Shown: positions 1 to 10,739 of the stretch, one piece after another | How the letters are laid out: each line of letters begins with the position of its first letter | Numbering within the stretch: position 1 is the stretch's first letter | Source: Marchantia polymorpha subsp. ruderalis | Lineage: Eukaryota; Streptophyta; Marchantiopsida; Marchantiales; Marchantiaceae | NCBI GenBank assembly: GCA_037833965.1 | Contig: AP031354.1 | Span: 11,510,001 to 11,574,000 of the forward strand | Length of the DNA: 64,000 nucleotides | Direction of reading: 5' to 3' | Made by a program: the position numbers and the translations under genes | The notes under the pieces: model-generated | Seen by the model: the letters and a program-made list of their open reading frames with translations, nothing else | Told to the model about the DNA's origin: nothing | Databases searched by the model: none

Positions 1-1400
1 AACCACTTTCCATAATCAAATAGCTATATAGAGTGGTTCTCTATATTCTTAGAAAGATTTAAATTTCTACATTGCTTCCTATGGTATTTGTCACACTTTT
101 ATATCGAACAATGGACGTCCATGGTTTCATACATGCTCATGATATGATTAAGAAAATGCAAATGAGCCGCTTGATCTATGTTAGATTGAATAAGTCATTC
201 ATAAAAAATATCAACTTGCGCATTACTCTTTGCTGATTTAGAACTATTCATCTACTTTACAGTGGAATGCTCATTCAAAAAAAAACTCACAATTCAATGA
301 AGAAAAAATACTGAATAAAAATCATGAAATGTGAATAAAGCTAAAAAATGTATCAAAAAACCTTTTTTAACTGGTATAGATCTAATTTTATTTTTTTATA
401 TATACAATTACACTCATGTATAGTATGAAATGCGCAAAAAATCATCTTTGAATACTCGTGAAAATAAATGTAAAACTTGTGTATTTTCGTTATATCGTAA
501 AGCTCCCTTAAAAAATTCAACAGCACATAAAGTCTGTTCAAAAAATAACACATAATATCAAACTCATAATGTTTTTATGACAATCATGAGATAAATAGAA
601 TAACAACGACATAAATCCTTGAAATTGTTTATATAACAATGAAAAGTTGACTTATAGCATTGATAATAAAGGTTTGAAGAATAATTTCTTTATAAAATAA
701 AACATGGTATCATGCAAAATAAAATATTCAATGAATTGGTTGATGAAATAAAAATTATCATATTGTAGTGCAAACTAGATGATAGGGAAATCATTGATTG
801 CAGGTTTCTTACTCAATTTTATTAATGTAATCATCTATTGTTATATAGAATTTAAATAGAAATAAAGAAAAATTGATTTAAAATGAATTATCTGAAATCG
901 TTCAAAAAGCGGAGCAACCCGACAAATATTTTGAATTTTAAAATAAATAACATTTATGTTAGATCAATAAAGATTTGTATGTATTAATTGAAAAAAACAT
1001 GTCTTCAATTAAGTGTGTTAAGTAAAAATTAAACATATTATTCAATATATTACTTGAGAATCATGTATCTAATTTTGTTGAATACATTAGCAGCTAAATT
1101 ATACTATATTAAGTGCCCTCAACCGAAACTTTTAGTGAAGTCTGAAGAATCTACGCAGGATTCATGTTTAGATCAAAGTCAAAGCTTACTGGACGAACTC
1201 CCGACCAGAAACTCCTAGTACGAATGTATCGGCTTTTTAAAGTAAGGTCTCCAATGGGTTTACTGTAAACTACAAGTAACCTCATGGCTACAGGCTAGAT
1301 AATACTATTCAATTATATATCAAATGCAAGTTACGGTAAGAGGTTACAAAGAATAGGGCATTTCCTTACAACTTGAAGCTAGATGGAGTTGAGCACCTAC
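1..1400. other. AT-rich intergenic DNA
   Basis: This stretch is strongly AT-rich with many A and T runs. Open frames are short (the longest about 66 codons) and look random. I see no protein similarity, RNA gene or element ends in it. Confidence 0.6.
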
Positions 1401-1452
1401 TCAAGCAGAACCATCTCAATAATTACAGCGTCGTACGTCAAGAGGAGCGAGG

Positions 1453-1569
1453 ATGAGCGAGGAAATTCCGGGGTCGAAATCGGACATGGAAGAAGGTTCT
1501 TCCAAGCCGATTTCCAGCAGCCACGACGTTAGCAATAGACATAAGGATTTTTACAGGAAGACATTGTGA
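1453..1569 (+). CDS. small ORF, possible lost first exon (doubtful)
   Basis: An ATG-initiated frame of 38 codons with a hydrophilic, Ser/Glu-rich product beginning MSEEIPGSKSDMEEG. It lies about 0.75 kb upstream of the hydrolase-ARM gene, where composition rises from AT-rich to normal. It could be a 5' exon spliced downstream (GT follows at 1566), a small ORF, or chance. I recognise no domain. Confidence 0.15.
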   Translation: MSEEIPGSKSDMEEGSSKPISSSHDVSNRHKDFYRKTL

Positions 1570-2303
1570 CAGTAATCATCCGCTGCACTCGGCACTGAAG
1601 AATCATCGACGGCTTCTAAGACTTGTTAGAAAGCAGTGTAAGTAAGTTCGATCTCTGCAAGCCGTTCAACTTGCCAAGATTTCGCCAACTTGCTACTGAT
1701 AGCTTCAATTTGCTCTTGAGATTGGGAGTCTTGAATTTCATTAGATAGAAGGAACTAACATGCCTTTGTGAATGCGAACTCCAGAAGATCACTCTCGGAG
1801 TGCAGCTGAACGATTCTGCTCGCTATGACGAACGAGGTCCACTTCTGGTTACCTTCACCTTTCACTCTGATGCTATCGCGTCAATCGAACTTCTGCAGCT
1901 CGTGAGAGATGTTAATGTCTCCGACAGCAAAACAAAGCTACATCCTAGAACAAGCTACTTCATTCACGAAACATCACGACTACAATATGCAGTGCTTTTC
2001 CCCCACAAAGGATTCCAGCGAAGGTACAGAGACTCCGAGTGCGATCATCTTCACAGTAGACTCCTGGCGTGGTTCGTTGCAATGAAAACTTTCCCAGCAT
2101 GTCAGTCTAAACCAAGTGAAATCGGAGTAGGTTGTCGCTGCTGGATGAGTTGCAAGCATCCTGTCTGTACTCTTGATGGAGCATATGGCTCCTCTGCTAA
2201 CTTTTGGTCGGATTCCCGACCAAAAGTTAGGGATTCCCGACGTAGATTGGCGATGTCTGTAGCAGTATTGTTGACATATATTTATTGCAGAGTGTAAATT
2301 TGA
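1570..2303. other. intergenic or 5' non-coding stretch
   Basis: One open frame (1800-2297) spans much of it, but it begins with GTG, has no recognisable domain and runs into the duplicated unit downstream. Several GTAAGT-like donors (for example near 1637) and later CAG acceptors mean it could be a spliced leader. Nothing here can be called a gene with confidence. Confidence 0.4.
2197..2230. repeat. 14-bp perfect inverted repeat (hairpin)
   Basis: CTAACTTTTGGTCG at 2197-2210 is followed by a 6-base loop and its exact reverse complement at 2217-2230. The stem is perfect. It may be a terminator-like or transposon-footprint hairpin; its function is unknown. Confidence 0.7.
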
Positions 2304-3058
2304 GGTTTATTGCAGACACTGCTGCGTGAGGTTGAACTTGCTGACACCAGCTGACTTTCCGCTTGCTCCTGATCGTTGAATTGGAGCAAAAGAAGGTGTT
2401 GTGTTCCTCCGATCGAATCATGATCGCTGTCTTGTTTTTTTGTTTCAGAACCATGCTCGCAGAAAGGTCGCGGAGCCCACCTCCATTCGCGAGGCAGATC
2501 GATGACAACCTATACGCCCTCATTGAGAGAGCGGACTTCACCAGGTTTATTGCAGACACTGCTTCGTGAGGTTGAACTTGCTGACACCAGCTGACTTTCC
2601 GCTTGCTCCTGACCGTTGAATTGGAGCAAAAGAAGGTGTTGTGTTCCTCTGATCGAATCATGATCGCTGTCTTGTTTTTTTTGTTTCAGAACCATGCTCG
2701 CAGAAAGGTTGCGGAGCCCACCTCCATTCGCTATTTTTTTGTTTCAGAACCATGCTCGCAGAAAGGTCGCGGAGCCCACCTCCACTCGCCGCTCTCTCAA
2801 TGAGGGCGGACTTCACCAGGTTTATTGCAGACACTGCTTCGTGAGGTTGAACTTGCTGACACCAGCTGACCTTCCGCTTGCTCCTGATCGTTGAATTGGA
2901 GCAAAAGAAGGTGTTGTGTTCCTCCGATCGAATCATGATCGCTGTCTTGTTGTTTTTGTTTCAGAACCATGCTCGCAGAAAGGTTGCGGAGCCCACCTCC
3001 ATCCGTGAAGCGGATCGATGACAACCTATATGCCTTCATTGAGAGAGCGGACTTCACC
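2304..3058 (+). repeat. tandemly duplicated intron-exon unit upstream of the hydrolase gene
   Basis: A unit of about 240 bp occurs three times. Each begins GTTTATTGCAGACACTGC, contains a pyrimidine tract ending in CAG, and then a short exon-like block encoding MLAER-RSPPP. Unit 1 has acceptor AG at 2447-2448, a 96-bp block at 2449-2544 and donor GT at 2545. Unit 2 (2545-2819) is rearranged: its exon is cut after 2730, a second 17-bp pyrimidine-AG end follows, and 19 bp at 2790-2808 are inverted relative to unit 1. Unit 3 (2820-3058) keeps the acceptor (AG 2963-2964) but has lost the donor, so its exon reads straight into the hydrolase. Confidence 0.85.
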
Positions 3059-5662
3059 ATGTCCATCATCTTTTTCCACGGGCCCTGTAATGATGGAGAG
3101 GAAATAGCTAATATGTATTTCCGCGATTGGGTTTCGATTTGTCAAAATGTCGAAGTTCTGTGGCCAACGGATTGGCTGGCGGAAGACGTGCCAGGTGCCC
3201 AGATATTTTCTGCCTCTTACGATCTTAGCCTGAATGTTACATCGAGAAACGGGAGACAAGATTACTACCAAATAGCAGAAAACTTGGTATCCAGCATATT
3301 TCTGCATGCAAAGGACTACGAGATGTGGTCAAAACCCGTGGTCTTGGTGGGTCATTCTCTTGGAGGAATCGTTATCAAGGAACTTCTGCTGAAAGCTCAC
3401 GACATTGTGGGTGCCGGCAGTGTCGTATACAACGCAGGAAGGGTCAAGCAGTTCCTGGACAACATGAGCCTGATTTACTACTACTCAACGCCTCATTATG
3501 GGATGACATTTCGCCTGGAAGGACATTCGGATGATCCCCCCAGCATTATCAGCCCGAGTCCAATATTGGAATATACCAGAAGTCAGACCACGTACCTCTC
3601 ACGGCTAGACCACGACTTCAAGCATAAGTTTAGCTCGTACAGGAACTGCCGGATGGCTACAATTGCAGAAACTGCTGTGACTAAGTGGGTACGTTCTCTT
3701 TCCGGTATCGAGATTGTTTTCGGATGCCATGAATGGCCATTTTATACTACATGCACGTCAAATGCAAAAGTTTCTCTACTGCCAGGAGCTGACTTAGAAC
3801 ATACCTTTCTTCTTTCCCTCGCTATGTCTCTGTGCGTTTCTGGTGCTCCCCTCCCTATGAAACATAAGTTTTGCTTTCTAGAGGCTCTCGTATGCCAATC
3901 AGGGCTCCGAAAGGTTAAGAGTAAAGTTGGATCGTGCAAGCATTGCTGTCTTCAATGCTGGGAACTGCGAGGACCAAATTCTCCGTTTACTTCGAGTCCC
4001 TTCTATTTAAATCCCGCGCAAGAGAGCATAGGGCCATGAGCGCAAAAGATTCAGCATTTAGACCTTCTTGGTCGGCCCCGATCACGTGAGTAAATGTATG
4101 TGGAAGGGCAAAGTTAGTCGACGCTAGGAAGGAGGATTCATCGCCCTTGGGTAATGTATTCACTTCGGTCGTTGCCTGTGTTGATCTCAGACAGGGTGTT
4201 AACTTTGAACAGGTCGCTCGATCAATGTCATTCTGTTCGTGTTCCGATGACTTTCGAATATAGAATATGATGGTGGGCCTCTTATTGACGCACACGATTC
4301 TCCTTGATGCAGGACCTAGTGGGAATAAACCACGTGCTGGTCCCGGAAGGATCTTGGAGAGTCGCCGGTTGTCAGAAATACATGGCATCGGAAGCCGACC
4401 ACTTCTCAGTGTGCAAACCGACTAGCAAAACCAGCAACAATTACATCAATTTCCTGAGGAACATTGAGGACCTTCCAATCGCCCGGCCCGTTCCGGAAGC
4501 AGTCGTAAGATTGATAGTCTTCAAAGAAGACACCTTCAAGAAGTCAGTGCCTAGTGTAGACCTGTACTCGCTCGAAGATCTGAAGGAACAATTGGAGAAC
4601 GCCCCTGTAGAATTCAAAACTCGGCTTGTTGACTCATCAGAAATCCTCACCGAGCTCGTCCGCCTCTTGAGCAAAGAAGGGTGGGATGAGGGATGGGATG
4701 CCGATGGCCGGATCCGTGCCACTACGGCATATATTCTCTATTATCTGGCACGCGTGGAGAAACTCAGGGCTCAGATCGGCCTATATCCAAAGGCGTTGCG
4801 GAGGCTGCTACACCTGCTGCACATGAACGTGGGAGAACTTCGCAAGGCCGCGCTTTACGCCTTGCACGTTCTCGCACGCGACGGCCCATCAGCGGCGGCT
4901 ATATGTCGAAGGGAAGGAGCTCTCGACCACTTGGTGTCACTGATGAAGGAGGAGGAGGAGGATACGGACTTGAGAGTCAAAGCAGCCACGACGTTGGCTT
5001 TCGCGACCGATAAGCGCAGAGAAAACCAGAACAGCTTTCTCGATCTCGAGAGAGCATATAAAATACTTGTGCGCATATTGGAGGAGAAGCAAAGTCCGAA
5101 CCTTCTATATTCCGCCGCCCACGCCTTGGCGAATGTTCCTGAATACCACAGCGAATTAGCAAAGCAGCCCGAAAGTCTCATTACTTTGGCCATGTTAGTG
5201 GTGGTGAACATAAGAGGAGAGAGCAGAGAGCAAGATGAGGAGCGGATGGTACACTGCATCAATGTAGCCACCATCTTCCGGGAGATAATAGCGGGTGGAG
5301 CCAATGCGCGAGTGCACAAAGTGTCTAAAGACAACATTTACCGCATAGAACTGGGAATAGAAAACTTTGGAAACTTGAGAACGGGGGTTCTCAAGGGACT
5401 TGAAAGATGGATTAATCTTTCAATCTTACGATCCATCAAGTATATCTATATATATAAACTATATATGTGCTATATATCTAAAGAATATATTAAAATAAAT
5501 AGTATATCTAAAGAATATATTGTAATAATTAGTTTATTGGATAGTATAGAAAGAAAATTGATAAATATAGAAAGTAATTTGTTTGATGGTACCCTTACGG
5601 AAAGTAATTTGCTTTATGAGACCTTTGCGGAAATTAGTTTGTATATTAAAACAATTGGATAA
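2969..5662 (+). CDS. SERAC1-like alpha/beta-hydrolase fused to ARM-like repeats
   Basis: A two-exon model gives 689 codons: exon 1 is 2969-3688 and exon 2 is 4313-5662, joined in phase 0. The hydrolase begins at MSIIFFHGPC (residue 31). It has the WPTDWLAEDVPGA segment typical of SERAC1-like lipases and a nucleophile elbow VGHSLGG (Ser130). Exon 2 opens with the hydrolase C-terminus, EADHFSVCKPTS, whose His270 is the likely catalytic histidine. From about residue 375 on, leucine- and alanine-rich helical repeats (YALHVLARDG, LYSAAHALANVPEY) look like armadillo repeats. SERAC1-like hydrolases act on lipids; in liverworts related modules head HNL immune-type receptors. No NB-ARC motif is visible here. 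The last 85 or so codons are AT-rich and merge into repeat sequence, so the true 3' end is probably lost. The start is uncertain: ATG 2969 lies in the duplicated exon, and ATG 3059 at the hydrolase itself is an alternative. Confidence 0.7.
3689..4312 (+). other. intron of the hydrolase-ARM gene
   Basis: The intron is inferred from GTACGT at 3689 and a CAG acceptor ending at 4312. Reading through would give an unrelated tail and a stop at 4039, while splicing joins the two halves of the hydrolase fold in phase. No other gene is visible in its 624 bp. Confidence 0.75.
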
Positions 5663-5702
5663 TATAGAAAGAAAACTGAAAAATTTGTTTGATAGGACCA
5701 TT

Positions 5703-6122
5703 TGTAACCATCTTTAGTTAGTTAAAACTAAAGTAGAGGTTACTCTAAATATTGATGTAGATACTTTAGTGTGCACTAATCATAACTGTCACGTCAGCGA
5801 TCCGCGCACTTGGTAGGTACAGAGTGGATGTGTTAGTTGACAGTGCCACGTCAGCAATCCGTGTACTCGTAGGTAAGGATTGAGTGTGTTAGTTAGTGTG
5901 TTAGTTGGGTGCGCCACGTCAGCAATCCGTGTGCTTGTTAGGGTTATCCGCCACGTCATCCATCCACTAGGAGTGGGATGGATGGTGGGGATTAGATCTT
6001 ATCACCTTGTACTTGTTGGTGAGAGCTATATAAGGGAGAGGAGAACCATTGTTGGTATCTCTCATCTTTAGAGTCTACGTTTCTATCTTCGAGTGAACTT
6101 CTCTCTAAACCCTAGTGTTACA
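5703..6122 (+). repeat. A1 5' LTR
   Basis: Starts TGTAACCATC and ends TAGTGTTACA. It is 420 bp and nearly identical to 11338-11757. Differences cluster in the first 100 bp and are mostly transitions. Confidence 0.95.
5788..6035 (+). promoter_or_regulatory. A1 LTR promoter: repeated ACGTCA sites and TATA box
   Basis: Four copies of a (G)CCACGTCA-type motif occur at about 5788-5797, 5845-5855, 5913-5923 and 5950-5960, three of them as CACGTCAGC. GCCACGTCAGC matches the hybrid G-box/C-box core bound by plant bZIP factors. A TATA box (CTATATAAGG) follows at 6026-6035. Transcription should start some 30 bp further on. bZIP control is an inference from motif and spacing. Confidence 0.6.
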
Positions 6123-6123
6123 A

Positions 6124-6135
6124 TGGTATCAGAGC
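6124..6135 (+). other. A1 primer binding site (initiator tRNA-Met type)
   Basis: TGGTATCAGAGC lies one base after the LTR end. This is the usual plant PBS complementary to the 3' end of initiator tRNA-Met. Confidence 0.9.
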
Positions 6136-6256
6136 GACCTTGCTCTTTCATTGAGTGTGGATTATCCCTCATGGAATAGCAAGTGAGTGATGATGGAGTG
6201 TAGTCTTGAGAGCGTATAGAGGCTGGCAGAGGTCATTCATCTGCATGTAGAGAGAG

Positions 6257-6505
6257 ATGGAAGCGGGAAATTGTGCTTTTGTAAATATGGACGGGATTGA
6301 CATGAATCCAGTACCGCACTTGTCAATTCCTAACCTATTCGATATTCACCTTCCACGCATGGAGAAACATCATTTTCGGATATACCTTGTAGTTTGTTGG
6401 TGTGCAGATTTTATGACTAGAGTGATGGAGTCAAGAGTGCCACTGATTATTCCAATAGTTATTTATAGAGAGACTTGGGATTGTACTATATACATTCTAT
6501 ATTGA
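6257..6505 (+). CDS. 82-codon leader ORF of chromovirus A (uncertain)
   Basis: An open frame in the leader between PBS and gag starts MEAGNC and ends TIYILY. A2 has an equally long open frame at the same place (20675-20923, minus strand), with about 21 of 82 residues different. Almost every difference changes an amino acid, which argues against purifying selection. A3 has stops in this region. It may be a non-coding leader that happens to be open, or an upstream ORF. Confidence 0.25.
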   Translation: MEAGNCAFVNMDGIDMNPVPHLSIPNLFDIHLPRMEKHHFRIYLVVCWCADFMTRVMESRVPLIIPIVIYRETWDCTIYILY

Positions 6506-6736
6506 TTATTTCATGGATTTGAATCGCGAACCACCTGTCCCAGTTCGATTCAACACTTATGTAGAGATTAGAACAGTATATAGACAGAAGAGTATATAGA
6601 AAGATTTTCTTGTGAGGAATTATGGAGAGGAATACTATAGAGTTGTGATAGAGTCACATGTACCTTTTGTGACTCCTTTGTTGAGAGGTCACATAGTGAT
6701 TATACTCACTTTGTATTAGAGTGAGTGTGAGAAAGC

Positions 6737-7894
6737 ATGGGAACATCAATTGATATGGGTAAGGTTCTCAATGCAATCATGGTGGAAATGAAGGAGTTGA
6801 GAAAAGCGATAGTAGATGGGCATACCAAGCAGCAAGCCATGGAAGATAAAATCTTCGCATTAGAGAGTGAGAAAGTAGAGAGAGAGAGAGTTGGAGAGAT
6901 TGAAGTTGAACCTCAAGTTCAAGCTTCCCAAGTTCAGCCAGAACCAACTTCTATTGATGCAGTAGAGGCAAATAGAAGACGTCTTCAAGAGATTGAAGAT
7001 CAAGCAAATCTTTTGCTTCGAATGGGAAAATCCTGTAAAGTGGAAGCTTACAAAGGGAGTAGAGCAATGGGAGTGTTAGAGGGATGGATTATGAAGATGA
7101 ATATTCATTTATCCCATTTTCATGTTTCTGATTATATTGCAGGAATGTTCATGAGATCTTATCTTACAAATATGGCTCTCACATGGTACACAACATGGGA
7201 GATAATGCTTTCAGAACGAGGTGCTACCATTTCGTGGAGTGGAATGCAGGAAGGACTTCTGCAAAATTTTCAAGCGGTGGATTCTCTTCAAGCTGCAAGA
7301 ATGAAGTTGTGGGATCTGAAGCAGAAAGGAGGTATTCATGAGTACATTGAAGAATTTCGTGACCTCCAAGTATCTATCATGGATATGAGCGGAGCTGAAG
7401 CCTTTGACGTGTTCAAACGAGGCTTGAAAGATCGAATTCGAAAGGAGGTGATGGTAAGCAATCCATCTACTGTGAATGAAGCAATTGCTCAACGAATTTC
7501 GGGTGCTTTTGGTGTCACACACGGTGAACCAGTGAACAATTTTAGAGATCCATCTGGTCCAACACCGATGGACTTGGGAAACCTTCGACGTAGAGAAGGT
7601 TTTGCACCAACAAGAGGACCACCACCAAGATTTGGAGGTGAGATTAGGTGACCAGGAGTTCCAAATTTGCAAGAAGGTTATGCAAATAATGGAATGGTTC
7701 GAGGAGGAGCTGGAGTTCGTGACAATCGCCAATGCTATGCATGTGGACGAATGGGTCACATAGCCAAGTTTTGTCGAGTTCGGCCGACACAACAAGGAGG
7801 ACGGCCCATGCAGCGACGACCGTTCAACAATATGGAGGGGATAGAGTATGAAGAGGTGGAGGAAGCAATTTCGGGATACGAAGATCACCAGTAA
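6737..7894 (+). pseudogene. A1 gag (capsid/nucleocapsid), internal stop
   Basis: The product starts MGTSIDMGKVLNAIM with an N-terminal helical/coiled region. The retrotransposon gag domain follows (AYKGSRAMGVLEGWI through FKRGLKDRIRKEV). The zinc knuckle CYACGRMGHIAKFC (CX2CX4HX4C) is near the C-terminus. A TGA at 7649-7651 interrupts the frame just before the knuckle. A2 has arginine (CGA) there, so this is a C-to-T change. The frame reopens and ends at 7894. Gag packages element RNA into cytoplasmic particles; this copy would make a product without its RNA-binding knuckle. Confidence 0.9.
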
Positions 7895-8270
7895 TCTTGC
7901 CTCGCGGCCTTACTGGTTCTACAAAGCGAAAAAAGGCGAGGTTGGAAGAATGCAATGGTTGGGAGCTCATGGAAGGAGTAAGAAGCAAGCTCAACTCATT
8001 GTCACTGACGGTTTCATGGAAGGACACAAGGTGAGAGTTTTAATTGATCCTGGAGTAACAGAGAATTTTCTATCAAGGAGTGTTGCTATGAAGTTAGGTT
8101 TGATGTTGATGAAGGACGTGAGTGAAGAAGTGGAATTGCCAAACGGGCAAACTAAAGTGATGGAAACACTACCACGGAGTGTAGAATTATCCATAGGTAG
8201 ATACAAGGAGAGCATTGAGTGGAGAGTAATTCGTTTAGCTCGATATGATGTCATCCTTGGAATGCCATGA
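7848..8270 (+). pseudogene. A1 protease region (retropepsin-like), damaged
   Basis: This frame is +1 relative to gag and overlaps it by about 47 bp, so expression probably needed a frameshift. The aspartic-protease core reads VLIDPGVTENFLS; A2 has VLIDSGATENFL, so the DSG triad is altered to DPG in A1. The C-terminal flap-like VILGMP is present. A TGA at 8268-8270 then ends the frame where a tryptophan codon is expected. Either change should abolish processing. Confidence 0.85.
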
Positions 8271-10739
8271 ATGGAACAATATAATCCGAAGGTAGATTGG
8301 AGAAGAAAAGTGATTACAAGTAGTGGATGGAAGATCTATGGAGATAGAATTAGATCTCAGAATAGGAATTTACCCCTCTTTGTGATGGGTACAACATCCA
8401 TTTCTAGAGATGATGTATGTTTCCTTGGACTTATAAGAGATATTGGGTCCACGGACAAACCTTACATCCCGGAGTACTTGAACGACATGTTTATGGAGTA
8501 TAAAGATGTTTTTCCAGATGATCTACCTGCAGAATTACCACCAAAGAGGCGAGTAGATCACAAGATTGAGGTGATACTTGGAAGTACACCAACTTGCAAA
8601 GCTCCATATTGTTTGGCTCCAAACGAATTAGAAGAATGCAAAGCTCAAGTGGAGGAGATGTTGAGCAAGGGATTCATTCAACCAAGTGTTTCACCTTATG
8701 GAGCTCCCGTACTCTTTGTGAAGAAGAAGGATGGATCCATGAGACTATGTATCGATTATCGCGGGTTGAATCAGCAAACAGTGAAAAACAAATATCCATT
8801 ACCTCGTATGGATGATTTGTTTGATCAACTTCAAGGAGCGAAGTACTTCACCAAGCTAGATCTGAGAAGCGGCTACAATCAAATTCGAATTGCAGATGAA
8901 GATGTTCACAAGACAGCTTTTCGTACTAGGTATGGACACTTTGAGTATTTAGTGATACCTTTTGGTTTCAATAATGCACCAGCTACATTCATGGGATTGA
9001 TGAACGATATCTTTTGCCCTTATCTAGATAAATCTGTCATTGTTTTTCTAGATGATATATTGGTGTATAGCAAAACTTTGAGTGATCATAGAAGTCATTT
9101 ACGAGAGTTACTTCAAGTTTTAAGAGACAATCAATTGTATGCCAAAGCTTCAAAATGTGAATTTGGCAAGTCAGAAGTAGATTACTTGGGTCATAGAGTT
9201 ACAGCTATAGGAATCCAAGTGATGAGTGAGAAGATAGATGCCATTCACAAATGGATAGCACCTGAGGATCAAACTCAATTGAAGAGTTTTCTAGGGCTCA
9301 CTGGATTCTATCGTAGATTTGTGAAAGGTTTTGCTCGACTAGCTCAGGCCTTGACTTCCATGTTAGGGAAAGGTCAAAAGTGGAGATGGGGAACAGCTCA
9401 AGAGTTAGCTTTTCAAGCATTGAAAGATGCTTTGTTACACGCACCTATTCTCAAGTGGTATGATCCTAACCGTTCTATCAAGTTGGCCACTGGCGCATCA
9501 GGTACAACAGTAGGTGGCATACTTCAACAAGAATGGGAGAATGAATGGCATCCAGTTGCTTTCTATTCTCGAAAGTTGGTGGCGGCGGAACAAAACTATC
9601 ACACGACAGAACGGGAGGAGTTAGCCATCGTGTTGGCAACCAAACATTGGAAGCATTATTTGGGTGATAAGGAGTTTGTGGTGGAGACTGATCATAAACC
9701 CTTGGTTTATTTGGAAACTCAGAAGGATCTGTCCAAACGACAAATTCGATGGGTAGAGTGGCGTCAACGCTTCAACATGAAGATTGTGTACGTGGAGGGA
9801 AAGAAGCAACTTGCAGATGCTCTCACACGCATGCCTTGTTTGAATCATGTTGCAGAAGTGAAAATTCAGGCGGATTGGTGGAGCAAGATGTCACAAGCCA
9901 CAAAGGAGGATGAAGAGATCACTCGGGAACTACAAACTGGTAAGGCAGAGAAATCTCGAGGTTTGGCGTTTTACAATCAGCGTATATGGATTCCACAAGA
10001 TCACGATTTGCGCACAATGATTTTGGCAGAAAGTCATGATACAGCCATTGTAGGTCATGTGGGAGTGGAGAAAACCGTGGAGAGTATACAACGAGTGTAC
10101 TATTGGCCCAAAATACGTGAGGACGTGGAGTCTTATGTTCGAAGTTGTGTTGCTTGTCAACAAAACAAGGCAAGTAATCAAAAACCAGTGGATTTATTAC
10201 AGCCTCTTCCTATTCCCGAACAACGGTGGGAACATGTCACTATGGATCTTGTATGTGAGTTACCAAGGACTTCGTTAGGACATGATTCAGTGGTGGTTTT
10301 TGTGGACAAATTGAGCAAGATGATTCACATCAGGCCTACCACAAAAACAGTAACAGCTCCACAACTAGCTCAATTGTATCTAGATGTAGTTTTTGTGAAT
10401 CATGGCTTAAGCAAAGTGTTAATCACGGATAGAGGTACTCACTTCACTAGTTTATTTTGGAAAACTTTGTTTAGTTTTTTCAAAACTAAACTAGCAATGT
10501 CAACGGCCTATCACCCTCAAACTGATGGACAAACTAAGAGGGCAAATAGAACCATAGAGGATATGCTACGAGCATTCACATTAGAAGAGCAAGAAGAGTG
10601 GGACAAACTTTTGCCACTTGTGGAATTTGCATATAACAATTCAGTTAATGCATCCACAAAAGTGTCTCCATTTTTCCTTATGTATGGAGCTCATCCTATA
10701 ACTCCTTCAAGTTTGATGAGACTTCCCAAAGGAGAGTAG
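8271..10739 (+). pseudogene. A1 pol: reverse transcriptase, RNase H and integrase core
   Basis: The 822-codon open stretch continues the protease frame. RT spans about residues 110-290, with [10 protein letters not shown] (D197) and the FLDD catalytic motif (259-262). RNase H spans about 400-520. Its usual first Asp (TDAS) is Gly here (TGAS, 407-410), while ETDHKP (D474) and LADALTR (D516) remain. Integrase has the zinc motif H589, H596, C626, C629, then D659 and D720. The third catalytic position, 35 residues after D720, is Lys756 instead of Glu. TAG at 10737-10739 ends the frame before the integrase C-terminus. The enzymes copied RNA into DNA and inserted it; this copy could not integrate itself. 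Confidence 0.93.

Noticed and set aside
1800-2297. 165-codon open frame as a gene
   Set aside because: It begins with GTG, has no in-frame ATG near the start, no domain, and runs into the duplicated unit.
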